Shown here: one piece after another, positions 32,327 to 40,131 of the stretch
Numbering within the stretch: the first letter of the stretch is position 1
Layout: each line of letters starts with the position of its first letter
Assembly (NCBI GenBank): GCA_035772405.1
Contig: JAYKKM010000263.1
Location: 4,064,001-4,128,000, forward strand
DNA: 64,000 bases
Source of the DNA: Chrysogorgia sp. JL179-B06
Lineage: Eukaryota > Cnidaria > Anthozoa > Scleralcyonacea > Chrysogorgiidae
Reading direction: 5' to 3'
The notes under the pieces: generated by a model
The model's input: only the letters and a program-made list of their open reading frames with translations
Databases searched by the model: none
Told to the model about the DNA's origin: nothing
Translations under genes and position numbers: made by a program

Positions 32327-33088
32327 TTAGTCGCGCACCACACAGTGATGTCTCTCGTGGTTACTTAACGCTGCTTTATTTTTAAGTTTGCGAAAACACT
32401 GGGAACATTGAAACCCAATGTCAAAGAAATATTTTATTATTGCGGTAATAGCGTCGTCGTACGAGTCACACAAGAGTGTTAGATAACCAGCGGATTTGTA
32501 TCTGAGCAGCAGAGACTCCTGCTCTTCAGATGTCTTACCTGTGCCACCTGGATTCTTGAACTCAATCACAAGCCCGCTATGCTGTCGGTTTGCGTTGGCA
32601 ATAATCAAGTCAGGCGTTCCACGTTGGTAACCTTTTTTCCACGAGTTTATTCTTTTACTCGAAGTGTCTTGATTCTCACCACAAGCAGCTATCAAAATAG
32701 CTTCTGGATAGTATTTCCTTAGAAAACCAACAACTTTCGTATGAAGATCGAACTCGGTGATCATTTTAAACTGGTTGTGCTTGAGACCGACGTCAGCCAA
32801 ACTTTTTCTAACGCTTGGCAAGACTTCTGAGTGCACCCACCTTCCGAAGTGTTTCGCACGCTCCATTTTACTCGAGAACACTAACGAGTAGACCCCAAGT
32901 TCGTTGATAAACGAGGCCTGCTCTATCTTCATTTTACAATCAGGTTCGACGTGGTCGTGAACCGCATCTTTTGGTCGAGCATAACCTAGAGCGCTCGCGA
33001 CTTCTTTCGCTTTGAACCATATTTCACCGTTGTGATTAACCGTCGTGATTTGGTGACCATCGAATAATTGCACTGAGTTGGTTGCCAT
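32327..33088 (-). CDS. BRO-N domain protein with PD-(D/E)XK-type nuclease and zinc finger
   Basis: 253 aa from the ATG at 33,088; an earlier in-frame ATG at 33,121 adds 11 poor residues. Residues 1-100 form a BRO-N domain (IWFKAKEVASALGYARPKDA; HFGRWVHSEVLPSVRK), a DNA-binding module of baculovirus Bro proteins and phage antirepressors. Residues ~115-220 look like a VRR-NUC/PD-(D/E)XK nuclease: RGTPDLIIANA, LVIEFKNPGGTG, then SEEQ. A C2H2-like finger (CSQCF...HERHHC) ends it. It is convergent with thymidine kinase. Roles in recombination, resolution or regulation are plausible; the fusion itself is unusual. Confidence 0.85.
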   Translation of the reverse strand: MATNSVQLFDGHQITTVNHNGEIWFKAKEVASALGYARPKDAVHDHVEPDCKMKIEQASFINELGVYSLVFSSKMERAKHFGRWVHSEVLPSVRKSLADVGLKHNQFKMITEFDLHTKVVGFLRKYYPEAILIAACGENQDTSSKRINSWKKGYQRGTPDLIIANANRQHSGLVIEFKNPGGTGKTSEEQESLLLRYKSAGYLTLLCDSYDDAITAIIKYFFDIGFQCSQCFRKLKNKAALSNHERHHCVVRD

Positions 33089-33257
33089 TACTATAGCCCC
33101 GCAAAAAAAACTACTCGACATAGGTGCCAGGTTTTTTATAGATCTGGTTTGTTGTGTACCAATGCAGCAGGTGTGTTTTATTAGTCCTCAGTTTTCTACG
33201 TCGTCTGAAAAAGTTTCTAATGTTACGAGCCAGTTTTCTAAGCCAACCCATTTTAAC

Positions 33258-33464
33258 TTAAGTCACGTCTCCTACCACTCCCACAGTGTCTGACTCTGGT
33301 AACATAATAGGTTTGCCGTAAGTCTTTTTAGACCTCATACCAATCTCAGCGTGGAGCTCGAGAGTGACGTCACCGCGACCAAACGATCCACCAGCTTTGA
33401 ACATGTGGTCAGTCGTTTTATTTATTTTATATATTTCATGAGGTCTCGAAAAACATGCTCCCAT
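33258..33464 (-). CDS. Small protein with N-myristoylation/palmitoylation signal
   Basis: 68 aa starting MGACFSRP: Gly2 and Ser6 fit N-myristoylation, and Cys4 could be palmitoylated. The rest is soluble, with a Gly-rich part (FKAGGSFGRGDVTLEL). Its ATG follows the fibre-like gene's stop with no gap (TAAATG). Probably membrane-attached; a virion or assembly factor is likely but unproven. Confidence 0.7.
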   Translation of the reverse strand: MGACFSRPHEIYKINKTTDHMFKAGGSFGRGDVTLELHAEIGMRSKKTYGKPIMLPESDTVGVVGDVT

Positions 33465-34415
33465 TTACTTTACACCATATTCCTTCATCATTTCTCCACC
33501 CATGATTATGATGTCTCGGTTTGTCATGTAGCCACTCACAATTTTCACACCGTAGAATTCTATCAACGATGGGTACGCATAAGGTGCGAGTGGTATTCTT
33601 GGTCGATGTATTCCAAAAATCGTTCCATAGGGTGTGCCTATCTTTCCCATATTCGCTACGAAGTCTGAATCGGTTGACTTAACGTTGTTGACCCTGACAT
33701 GTGAATTGCTCATTTGCCAATGTATTGATATCATATGCATTTTTGTGAGGTCAACGCCACTTGGAATAGTGCATATGCTCTCCATCGCTGGGATGCTGCC
33801 ACCATACGCGAGTCCATTAGTCATACCAGTCTTGTACCCTATGAACTTATCCCACTGACCGTCGTCGTTTGATATAATTGTCTCCCAATTTGATCCAGCG
33901 GTGCGAGTAGGTAACCTCACTACGACAAAAATGGAAAGGTCACACCATTGCATACTCGGACAGTTAAAATGGAGACCTGACTCAAGTGGGAGTGGTGTTA
34001 ACACAGGGGACAGAAAACTTTGGCTTACACTGCTGATGCCAACAATAGGACCATAAGCTGAGTTGTTTTGCACTAATTTGCTTGTTTCACCAATGGCTCT
34101 CACTTTGTTTGAACCATTGGTGTGAAATTCCACATTTTTCAAGGCGTGTGTGCTAACGTTGAAGTCAAGCACAACATTATAGGACTGATTCTTGAGGAAA
34201 CCTGATAATAGTCGCTCTAGAGTTCTTTTGTTTGTTGCGTCTGAGTCATCGACTGGGTCTGCTACGTTTTTTATCGCTGAGCCTTGCATGTCTATTATTC
34301 CAGACATCCTTCCGCCGGTCGCGCTTAATTTGGGATCTTCGTCCAGATGTCTTTTCGTTCTCTTTAGTATTTTATCGTGAGGGTCGTCAGACTCATACCC
34401 ATAGTTTAGACTCAT
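33465..34415 (-). CDS. Fibre-like attachment protein with lectin-like C-terminus
   Basis: 316 aa. Residues ~36-70 (MSGIIDMQGSAIKNVADPVD then DSDATNKRTLERLL) match the pattern met in phage tail fibres and other trimeric fibres: a beta turn, then aPxxxxDAtNK leading into a helix. The remaining ~200 residues are beta-rich with LamG/concanavalin-like wording (DLSIFVVVRLPTR; NWETIISNDDGQWDKFIGY; FYGVKIVSGYMTNRD). I infer a trimeric spike that recognises cell-surface glycans. It lies between the 494-aa membrane protein and the small lipoprotein gene with almost no spacing. Confidence 0.75.
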   Translation of the reverse strand: MSLNYGYESDDPHDKILKRTKRHLDEDPKLSATGGRMSGIIDMQGSAIKNVADPVDDSDATNKRTLERLLSGFLKNQSYNVVLDFNVSTHALKNVEFHTNGSNKVRAIGETSKLVQNNSAYGPIVGISSVSQSFLSPVLTPLPLESGLHFNCPSMQWCDLSIFVVVRLPTRTAGSNWETIISNDDGQWDKFIGYKTGMTNGLAYGGSIPAMESICTIPSGVDLTKMHMISIHWQMSNSHVRVNNVKSTDSDFVANMGKIGTPYGTIFGIHRPRIPLAPYAYPSLIEFYGVKIVSGYMTNRDIIIMGGEMMKEYGVK

Positions 34416-34417
34416 TA

Positions 34418-35902
34418 CTACTTCAAGGTGTATTTGGTTAGTAGATAGCCAGAGACTGCTGAGAATCCTAAGATTATCGCCAACGTCGTCGTGTCTGACT
34501 TACTTGTGGCCACTGCTTTTCTCATGGGAAGTGGTGCCGCACTTTCTTGGTAAACTTTTTTAGCCATGAGATTAGTTGGCGCCGTCACATTTTCTTGGTG
34601 AGCTTTTTTCTTCACGGTTGTTGGCACTACTAATGAGTGAGTCACCACATTTTCTTGGTGGACTTTTTTAGCTGTAATCGTTGGTGTTGTTGCATTCAAG
34701 CGAGTGTTCACTCCAAATTTCATGGACTCTGTGGCGATCTTTAGTAAGTTGTTGTACCCAGCGATTTTATTCTTGAGAATCACCACGTTACTCGGCATCA
34801 ACCATGTACTTGGCGACACTGCAAGATTTTGGACAACGTTGGTGTCTCTAATTGATTTGTTCATGTTGAGAATCCATGTCGACACATCATACTGTACAAC
34901 ACTGTCAGAAAACAACTTGCGGAATTCTTGTTGGGTTTCTAGACTTCCTGCAGAACCACCAACGACTGATACACGTGTTCTCGCTTGCGCACCAAGCGTG
35001 GAGTACACAAAGGACTCTATGCTTTGGTTTAGATATTGCAGTCCAATGTTGGTAAAGCCGTCTGACAATCGCGCGACGTATCGTCTGTAATCGTTATGGA
35101 TGTCGTTTAGTGTGAAGACTCTGGTCTCACCAGTTGTGCCATCGCTCAGGACTTTATTCTGGTAGTAGTGCCTTCTAGGAATCTTGGAAATCTTACCATA
35201 CAATTCATAAGCGTTGAATTCTCTACTTATTGATCTCATGGTCTCACCACCTTCCATTCTTCTGAGAAGTCTTCTAATGGTGAAGTACAAATGAAATCTC
35301 ATCACACTTGTGACCACAGGGTGAACCTCTTGTGACACTGATAAATGTTGCAGTGAGACTCCACAACAGAAACTTGCACAATACGTCGCAAACACAATGC
35401 GGTAGTAAGATTCGTTGTCATCCCACTCTGATTTTGTCTTTGACGTGGTGACTCGCAAGGTTGGTAGCTTTGACATGAAGTAGCTATTTTGGTTAACAAA
35501 AACTTTAAAGTTATTCACTGGATAATTTAACACGTTTTCTGTTGGGTAGCCATCCCAAAGCCCCCAGTGGTTTTTATGACCTTTTGGTAGTGGTTGGATA
35601 GCTCCACCACCTTGCCATATTATTGGGAACTTACTATTGTGTAACCACTTCCACATGTTTTTATCGTTTTTGAAGGTTGCGCTGGTTATGTCTGTGCTGA
35701 GGGTGTCATTGTTTCTGAAATATACGTCGACACTCGTGATTTTACCATCTTGCGAAATATTTGGATCGAACTCGAATTTGCTTAAAGTAGCGTGGGGGTA
35801 CTTTTTGATGAGGTCTGCCTTTGCGTCGTGTGTGGCCTTCGATATGTTAGCCATCGCACGTTCGTAGTGCTTTCCATAGTAGTTGCGAAGGGCTTTCTGC
35901 AT
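34418..35902 (-). CDS. 494-aa protein with C-terminal membrane anchor
   Basis: The first ~370 residues appear globular, with an Arg-rich helix (FHLYFTIRRLLRRMEGGET) and a Ser/Gly segment (VSVVGGSAGSLETQQEF). Residues ~405-455 hold three imperfect repeats of KK(V/A)(H/Y)QEN/S. The end is a membrane segment (TTTLAIILGFSAVSGYLLTK). I do not recognise the family. It starts 21 bp from the divergent penton start and precedes the fibre-like gene, so a structural virion role is the best guess. Confidence 0.8.
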   Translation of the reverse strand: MQKALRNYYGKHYERAMANISKATHDAKADLIKKYPHATLSKFEFDPNISQDGKITSVDVYFRNNDTLSTDITSATFKNDKNMWKWLHNSKFPIIWQGGGAIQPLPKGHKNHWGLWDGYPTENVLNYPVNNFKVFVNQNSYFMSKLPTLRVTTSKTKSEWDDNESYYRIVFATYCASFCCGVSLQHLSVSQEVHPVVTSVMRFHLYFTIRRLLRRMEGGETMRSISREFNAYELYGKISKIPRRHYYQNKVLSDGTTGETRVFTLNDIHNDYRRYVARLSDGFTNIGLQYLNQSIESFVYSTLGAQARTRVSVVGGSAGSLETQQEFRKLFSDSVVQYDVSTWILNMNKSIRDTNVVQNLAVSPSTWLMPSNVVILKNKIAGYNNLLKIATESMKFGVNTRLNATTPTITAKKVHQENVVTHSLVVPTTVKKKAHQENVTAPTNLMAKKVYQESAAPLPMRKAVATSKSDTTTLAIILGFSAVSGYLLTKYTLK

Positions 35903-35923
35903 ATAATATACTGTATGTTATAC
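35903..35923. promoter_or_regulatory. Very short divergent promoter between penton and the 494-aa gene
   Basis: Only 21 bp separate the two start codons. The interval is AT-rich (atataatatactgtatgttatac) and holds TATA-like words readable in both directions. Core promoters must extend into both coding regions, or both mRNAs have very short leaders. Confidence 0.45.
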
Positions 35924-36625
35924 ATGACGCGAAAGTTGACAGTGTTCATTGAAGGTGCGGAAAAAGTTGTGTCCTTTGACAACGCGATGATGGTCATACA
36001 TGATAACCCATGCATTGTGGTCAAGACAGCCACTGTGTTTTGGGACTACCATAACACAACAAATGACGACAGCATTCAGGTCTTCACGCTGGATAGCTCT
36101 AGGGTTGGCTCTTTTAAAAAGATTAAAGTGGGTGAAGGGTACTTTAGCTTCGACGCACTGGTCAAAGTCTTGAAACACGAGTCTAGCGAGCTTAAGGTGG
36201 ATCTTGAGATAGAGAAACTAGTGCCCACAGGCAAGTGTAGGGTTAAGGTTAGTAGCTCAGCTGTGTTAGACACCCTTGGGCCTCTACTTGGCTTCGCGAA
36301 GGGTGAGGTGATTCAGAATGACTCACAGTGGCACACTAGCCCAAACGAGGTCGACATGTATAGAGGCCTGAAGTACATAGAAGTCTCGTGTGACATTGTT
36401 GAAACGGAGAGCGACGTGGGTATTGATGGGAAGCGTAGCGATGTGATCACAACGTTGCCAATACCTACCGAACAGTCATTGAAAGGGTCAGTGCAACGCC
36501 ATGTAGACATTGAGTCAAAGGTGGGCATTAAAAAAGGTGTTTACTCAAGTATGACGTTTCGCGTCAAACCAAATAACGACGATCTCAAAATTGGCGCGGT
36601 GCTATTGGAACTGTATATTGTGTGA
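35924..36625 (+). CDS. Minor capsid (penton) protein
   Basis: 233 aa from the ATG at 35,924; codons upstream overlap the divergent gene and look non-protein-like. The C-terminal ~100 residues follow the penton single-jelly-roll pattern of Polintons: LGPLLGFAKGEV, YIEVSCDIVETESDVGIDGK, then VITTLPIPTEQSLKGSV and IGAVLLELYIV. It should form the pentameric vertex of an icosahedral capsid with the major capsid protein at 44,055. The stop lies 5 bp before the integrase ATG, suggesting one transcript. Confidence 0.85.
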   Translation: MTRKLTVFIEGAEKVVSFDNAMMVIHDNPCIVVKTATVFWDYHNTTNDDSIQVFTLDSSRVGSFKKIKVGEGYFSFDALVKVLKHESSELKVDLEIEKLVPTGKCRVKVSSSAVLDTLGPLLGFAKGEVIQNDSQWHTSPNEVDMYRGLKYIEVSCDIVETESDVGIDGKRSDVITTLPIPTEQSLKGSVQRHVDIESKVGIKKGVYSSMTFRVKPNNDDLKIGAVLLELYIV

Positions 36626-36630
36626 ATTAT

Positions 36631-37734
36631 ATGGAGCTTGGTGTGGAAACAGAGCAAGGGTTGCGAGACATTTACTATAATCCTAAGACGGGGTTCAGTG
36701 GTGCAGAGAGGTTGTATCAAAGCGCATTGGGAGACAGATTGAAAGTAACTAGAAAAACAGTGAAAGAATGGTTGACAGCGCAGGACACCTACACTAGGTA
36801 CAAACCCATTGTGAGAAGACATAAGTTCCGCGCGACTTTTGTTGGGTTTCTTGGTGAAGAGCTCCAAATGGATTTAGTGGACATGAGTAAGTACTCAAAA
36901 CAGAACAAGGGGTATTATTGGATACTGACAGGCATTGAAATATTGAGTAGACACGCTTTTGGAATTGCAGTTTATAGAAAAGACGCTAAGAACATGACTA
37001 AGGCTGTTGGAAAATTGTTGGTTGACTTTAAAGATCGGTTTGGAGCCACACCTAAGTTAGCGCAATTTGACGATGGACTTGAATTCTACAACGTTGGTGT
37101 GAAAAGTTTGCTGAGAAAACATGGTGTTGAATATTTCAGCACTAAGAGTGATAAAAAGGCCGCTGTTGTCGAGCGTTTTAATAGAAGTCTCAAGAGTATT
37201 ATGTGGAAGTATTTTTATACCCGTGGAACGTACAAATGGATTGACGTTCTCGACCAGTTTGTGAGCAATTATAATAGCAATGTGAATCGAAGTATTATGA
37301 TGAAGCCAAAGGATGTCGATAAGTCAAATGAGGGTGAAGTTTGGACCACTTTGTTTGGTCACCAATTTGCAGACAACCCATTGCCAAAGTTTAGAGTTGG
37401 TGAGTCAGTGAGAATTAGTAAATACAAGAGTGTGTTCACAAAGGGCTATGAAGCCAACTTCACTGAAGAGCTGTTTAAAGTGGTAAAGGTTATTCGTGGT
37501 GATCCTAATGTGTATGAAATTGAGGACCACACCGGTGAACAGATTATTGGCAAATTTTATGAACAGGAATTATCGCTGGTTAATAAGAAACATGGTGACG
37601 ATGTGTACAGAGTTGAAAAGGTGTTGAAAAGAAAGAAAGTCAGAGGGGAGAAGATGGCGCTGGTCAAGTGGTTGGGTTACGAGAGCAAACATAATTCGTG
37701 GATACCAGAAAGCGATATTCAAAATGTGAGCTAG
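36631..37734 (+). CDS. int: Retroviral-type integrase with chromodomain
   Basis: 367 aa from ATG 36,631. It inserts the element's DNA into the genome, making the 6-bp duplication. The rve core has the DDE triad: D81 (LQMDLVDM), D147 (AQFDDGLEFY) and E181 (AVVERFNRSLKS). An SH3-like stretch (FRVGESVRISKYKSVF) follows. The C-terminal ~45 residues form a chromodomain (VYRVEKVLKRKK; MALVKWLGYESKHNSWIPES), which may steer insertion to modified histones. The N-terminal zinc motif of retroviral integrases is not evident. All catalytic residues are present, so the enzyme may be active. Confidence 0.95.
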   Translation: MELGVETEQGLRDIYYNPKTGFSGAERLYQSALGDRLKVTRKTVKEWLTAQDTYTRYKPIVRRHKFRATFVGFLGEELQMDLVDMSKYSKQNKGYYWILTGIEILSRHAFGIAVYRKDAKNMTKAVGKLLVDFKDRFGATPKLAQFDDGLEFYNVGVKSLLRKHGVEYFSTKSDKKAAVVERFNRSLKSIMWKYFYTRGTYKWIDVLDQFVSNYNSNVNRSIMMKPKDVDKSNEGEVWTTLFGHQFADNPLPKFRVGESVRISKYKSVFTKGYEANFTEELFKVVKVIRGDPNVYEIEDHTGEQIIGKFYEQELSLVNKKHGDDVYRVEKVLKRKKVRGEKMALVKWLGYESKHNSWIPESDIQNVS

Positions 37735-37740
37735 TGTAAT

Positions 37741-38790
37741 ATGGCTGAAGGTGGTTTCGACGACCTTGAGATGGAGAGATCTGACGAGTACAAAGATGTC
37801 ACTGACGATGAACTAAAGTATAGTCTCGAAAAAGCCACTCAAGATCGCAGACTAGCTCGGGACGATCCAAACGTCACAGTCGATGAGAAAATTAGACTAA
37901 TTAGAGTGGAGAGTGGACTGAGGCGTGAACGTGATGTAAGATTTCGTCAACACATGGGGGAGACTACAAGCGATCTCGTAACGCGGATTAAAGACTACGC
38001 AAAAGATCATGAAGACGCCGCGAGGAGTGGTGGAGGAGCGCCTCAACGTGTGGAGAGGGTTTTTAGTGATCTCGCAACGCAGACTATTGGCAACGCAAAA
38101 GATCGTGAAGACGTCGTGAGGAGTGTACCATTGTTAGACACCACACACGCGGAGTACGTCGACATACCTGGACTAACACCAATCGAGAACCGTGAGTTGG
38201 ATAGCGCGCTCAATCAAAGCGAGAATGTGTTGCGTGAGTCGAGAATAGGTGACACTGGTGCGTTGCAAATAGAAGCGGATCACTATCGAGACGAAATAAA
38301 TAAAACGAACGAAAGAGTAGTGGAGCTTGAGGGAAGAAGAGACCCCACGATCGCAGAGAATGAGGAGTTCATCGATCTAGCTGAAAGAATGGTTGGACTT
38401 AGACGGGCTAGAGACATGGTTATTGAACAGCGAGAAATGGAGGAAGTTAGAGAGCAGCAGGAAGTCGACATTGACAGGTTGCAGAAGTTCAAGAAATGGG
38501 TTAGAGAAAATATGGTTGGGTCTAGCGCTTTAGCGATTGCAATAGCTGCAATTATAACAACTATTATTATCGCTGGGAGGTCTAATGTTATGAGAGGCGC
38601 TATGGTCACGAGGTCGTTTGCACAGGCTGTTAAAAATGCGATAACGAAGATGGGTCCATGGGCTGTTGGATTGGCGAACTTAGTTTATGACGCGCTGGTG
38701 GTAGGTGCGAAGGGTCTTGCCTGGTTAGCTCAAAATCTGTGGGTGTTTGCGGTGACATTCGCGTGGCTTGCGTACAATTATCTAAACTAG
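37741..38790 (+). CDS. Coiled-coil membrane protein, copy 1
   Basis: 349 aa. Residues 1-245 are highly charged and helical (long coiled coil; DDELKYSLEKATQDRRLARD). Then comes FKKWVRENMVGSS and a membrane segment (ALAIAIAAIITTIIIAG). The C-terminus is a second hydrophobic region (MGPWAVGLANLVYDALVVGA; NLWVFAVTFAWLAYNYL). I recognise the FKEW..ENxVGxSA..I..IITTIIIAGRS pattern as common in Polinton proteins of marine animals; the function is unknown, perhaps minor capsid or membrane-active. Directly after the integrase, and duplicated downstream. Confidence 0.85.
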   Translation: MAEGGFDDLEMERSDEYKDVTDDELKYSLEKATQDRRLARDDPNVTVDEKIRLIRVESGLRRERDVRFRQHMGETTSDLVTRIKDYAKDHEDAARSGGGAPQRVERVFSDLATQTIGNAKDREDVVRSVPLLDTTHAEYVDIPGLTPIENRELDSALNQSENVLRESRIGDTGALQIEADHYRDEINKTNERVVELEGRRDPTIAENEEFIDLAERMVGLRRARDMVIEQREMEEVREQQEVDIDRLQKFKKWVRENMVGSSALAIAIAAIITTIIIAGRSNVMRGAMVTRSFAQAVKNAITKMGPWAVGLANLVYDALVVGAKGLAWLAQNLWVFAVTFAWLAYNYLN

Positions 38791-38816
38791 AGAGAAAATG
38801 TGATTCGTGGGAGTCA

Positions 38817-40131
38817 GAGAGCGATATTCAAAATGTGAGCTAATGTAATATGGCTGAAGGTGGGGAAGTTTTTGACGAGATTGAGATGGAGAACCTTGGT
38901 AGAGCTTACACTGATGATCAAATAAACGTCGAACTTGAAGAACTCACTAAACGTAAAATTCAATCGAGAAAATATACACCGACGACAATATACCACACAT
39001 CGAACGTGTCGAGTATGAAAAATTGAGTGAGAGAGCGAATAGATTGCAGGGCGAACTGGATAGAAGGTTTCGAGAAACAGAGACGTCGTTCATTGACACT
39101 GATGATGGTAAGACGGTGACAATAAGGGGAACCAACACAGAAGTCCCTGCAGTGGAGTTTGTTGAGCAGGAATCATATGGTGACGTCAATGACGTAAGTT
39201 TCAGTATAGCTTTTGAAGAGGAGGAGGAAATTAAGAAAAGACTGGGTGAGCTAAAAGCGTCCAACAAAAAGCTAACAGAAGACAACGTAAAAAGAATCAA
39301 GCTAATAAACAAGAAAATACGTAAATTGAGCAAAAAGGCACTCGGCCAAGACGACGCGTCAAGGAAAATAGTCAACAGGTCGCAGGTTACGGACTCAGGG
39401 GCTATTCTTTTCAAACCGATAAACAAAGATGGTAAATATGGAGTACCCAAACGAATTCTAATACCTAGGAAAAACGAATTGATCTATAGTAAAGATGCGA
39501 GTAGTAAAAACGCGATTGAGCAATTCAAACAGTTAGTTGGTCAAATCCCTGAGAGTACAGAGACAACAGCTGTCACAACAGAAGTAGTCCCAGATAGCTT
39601 CCCAGTAATTGAGACAAAAGTGGGCTATGTCGACGTACCTGGGCTAACACCAGACGAGAACCGTGATCTGAGTGGTGTGGTTAATCCAAGCGATAGTGTG
39701 GTGCCTGAGTCAAGAACAGGTGACGATGGTGCATTGCAAGCGCAGGTAGACCACTTTCAAGAGACGATAGATGAGACGAGTGGGAGATTGGCAAAGCTTG
39801 ATAAAAAAACTAACCAAACTGGTCTCACGCCCGACGAAGAGCGAGAGCGCGCTGGTTTGTTTGAAAGAGAGTCAGGACTCAAGCAAGCCAGAGACAGAAC
39901 TATTGAGCAGCGACAAATAGAAGAGGTTAGAGAGCAGCAGGAAGTCGACATTGACAGGTTTCAGAGATTTAAGGAATGGGCTAAAGAAAATGTAGTCGGG
40001 TTGAGCGCTGTATCAATTTCAGTGGCTGGAATTATAACAACTATTATTATCGCTGGTAGATCCGCTGTTATGAGAGGCGCTATGGCTACGAGGTCGTTCG
40101 CACAAGCTGTTAAGAACGCGATAACGAAGAT
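38817..40131 (+). pseudogene. Coiled-coil membrane protein, copy 2, left part (broken)
   Basis: A tandem duplicate of 37,741-38,790. The duplicated segment includes the last ~25 bp of the integrase (gcgatattcaaaatgtgagc at 38,821), so the junction is visible. Copy 2 starts at ATG 38,850, but a frameshift near 38,965-38,985 moves the rest into another frame. The later part (39,023-40,131) keeps the coiled coil, the SAVSISVAGIITTIIIAG membrane segment and AVKNAITK. A LINE is inserted exactly after that. The two copies are quite diverged in the coil but nearly identical near the membrane segment. Confidence 0.9.
40126..40131. repeat. LINE target-site duplication GAAGAT (left)
   Basis: GAAGAT here and at 43,849-43,854 flanks the LINE. 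The uninterrupted site is seen in copy 1 at about 38,646-38,651. Confidence 0.9.

Noticed and set aside
35792..35923. Upstream extension of the penton frame
   Set aside because: The extra 44 codons overlap the divergent 494-aa gene and read as unlikely hydrophobic/Cys sequence; the ATG at 35,924 fits.
36622..36630. GTG start for the integrase
   Set aside because: A eukaryotic element should use the ATG at 36,631, which lies just after the penton stop.
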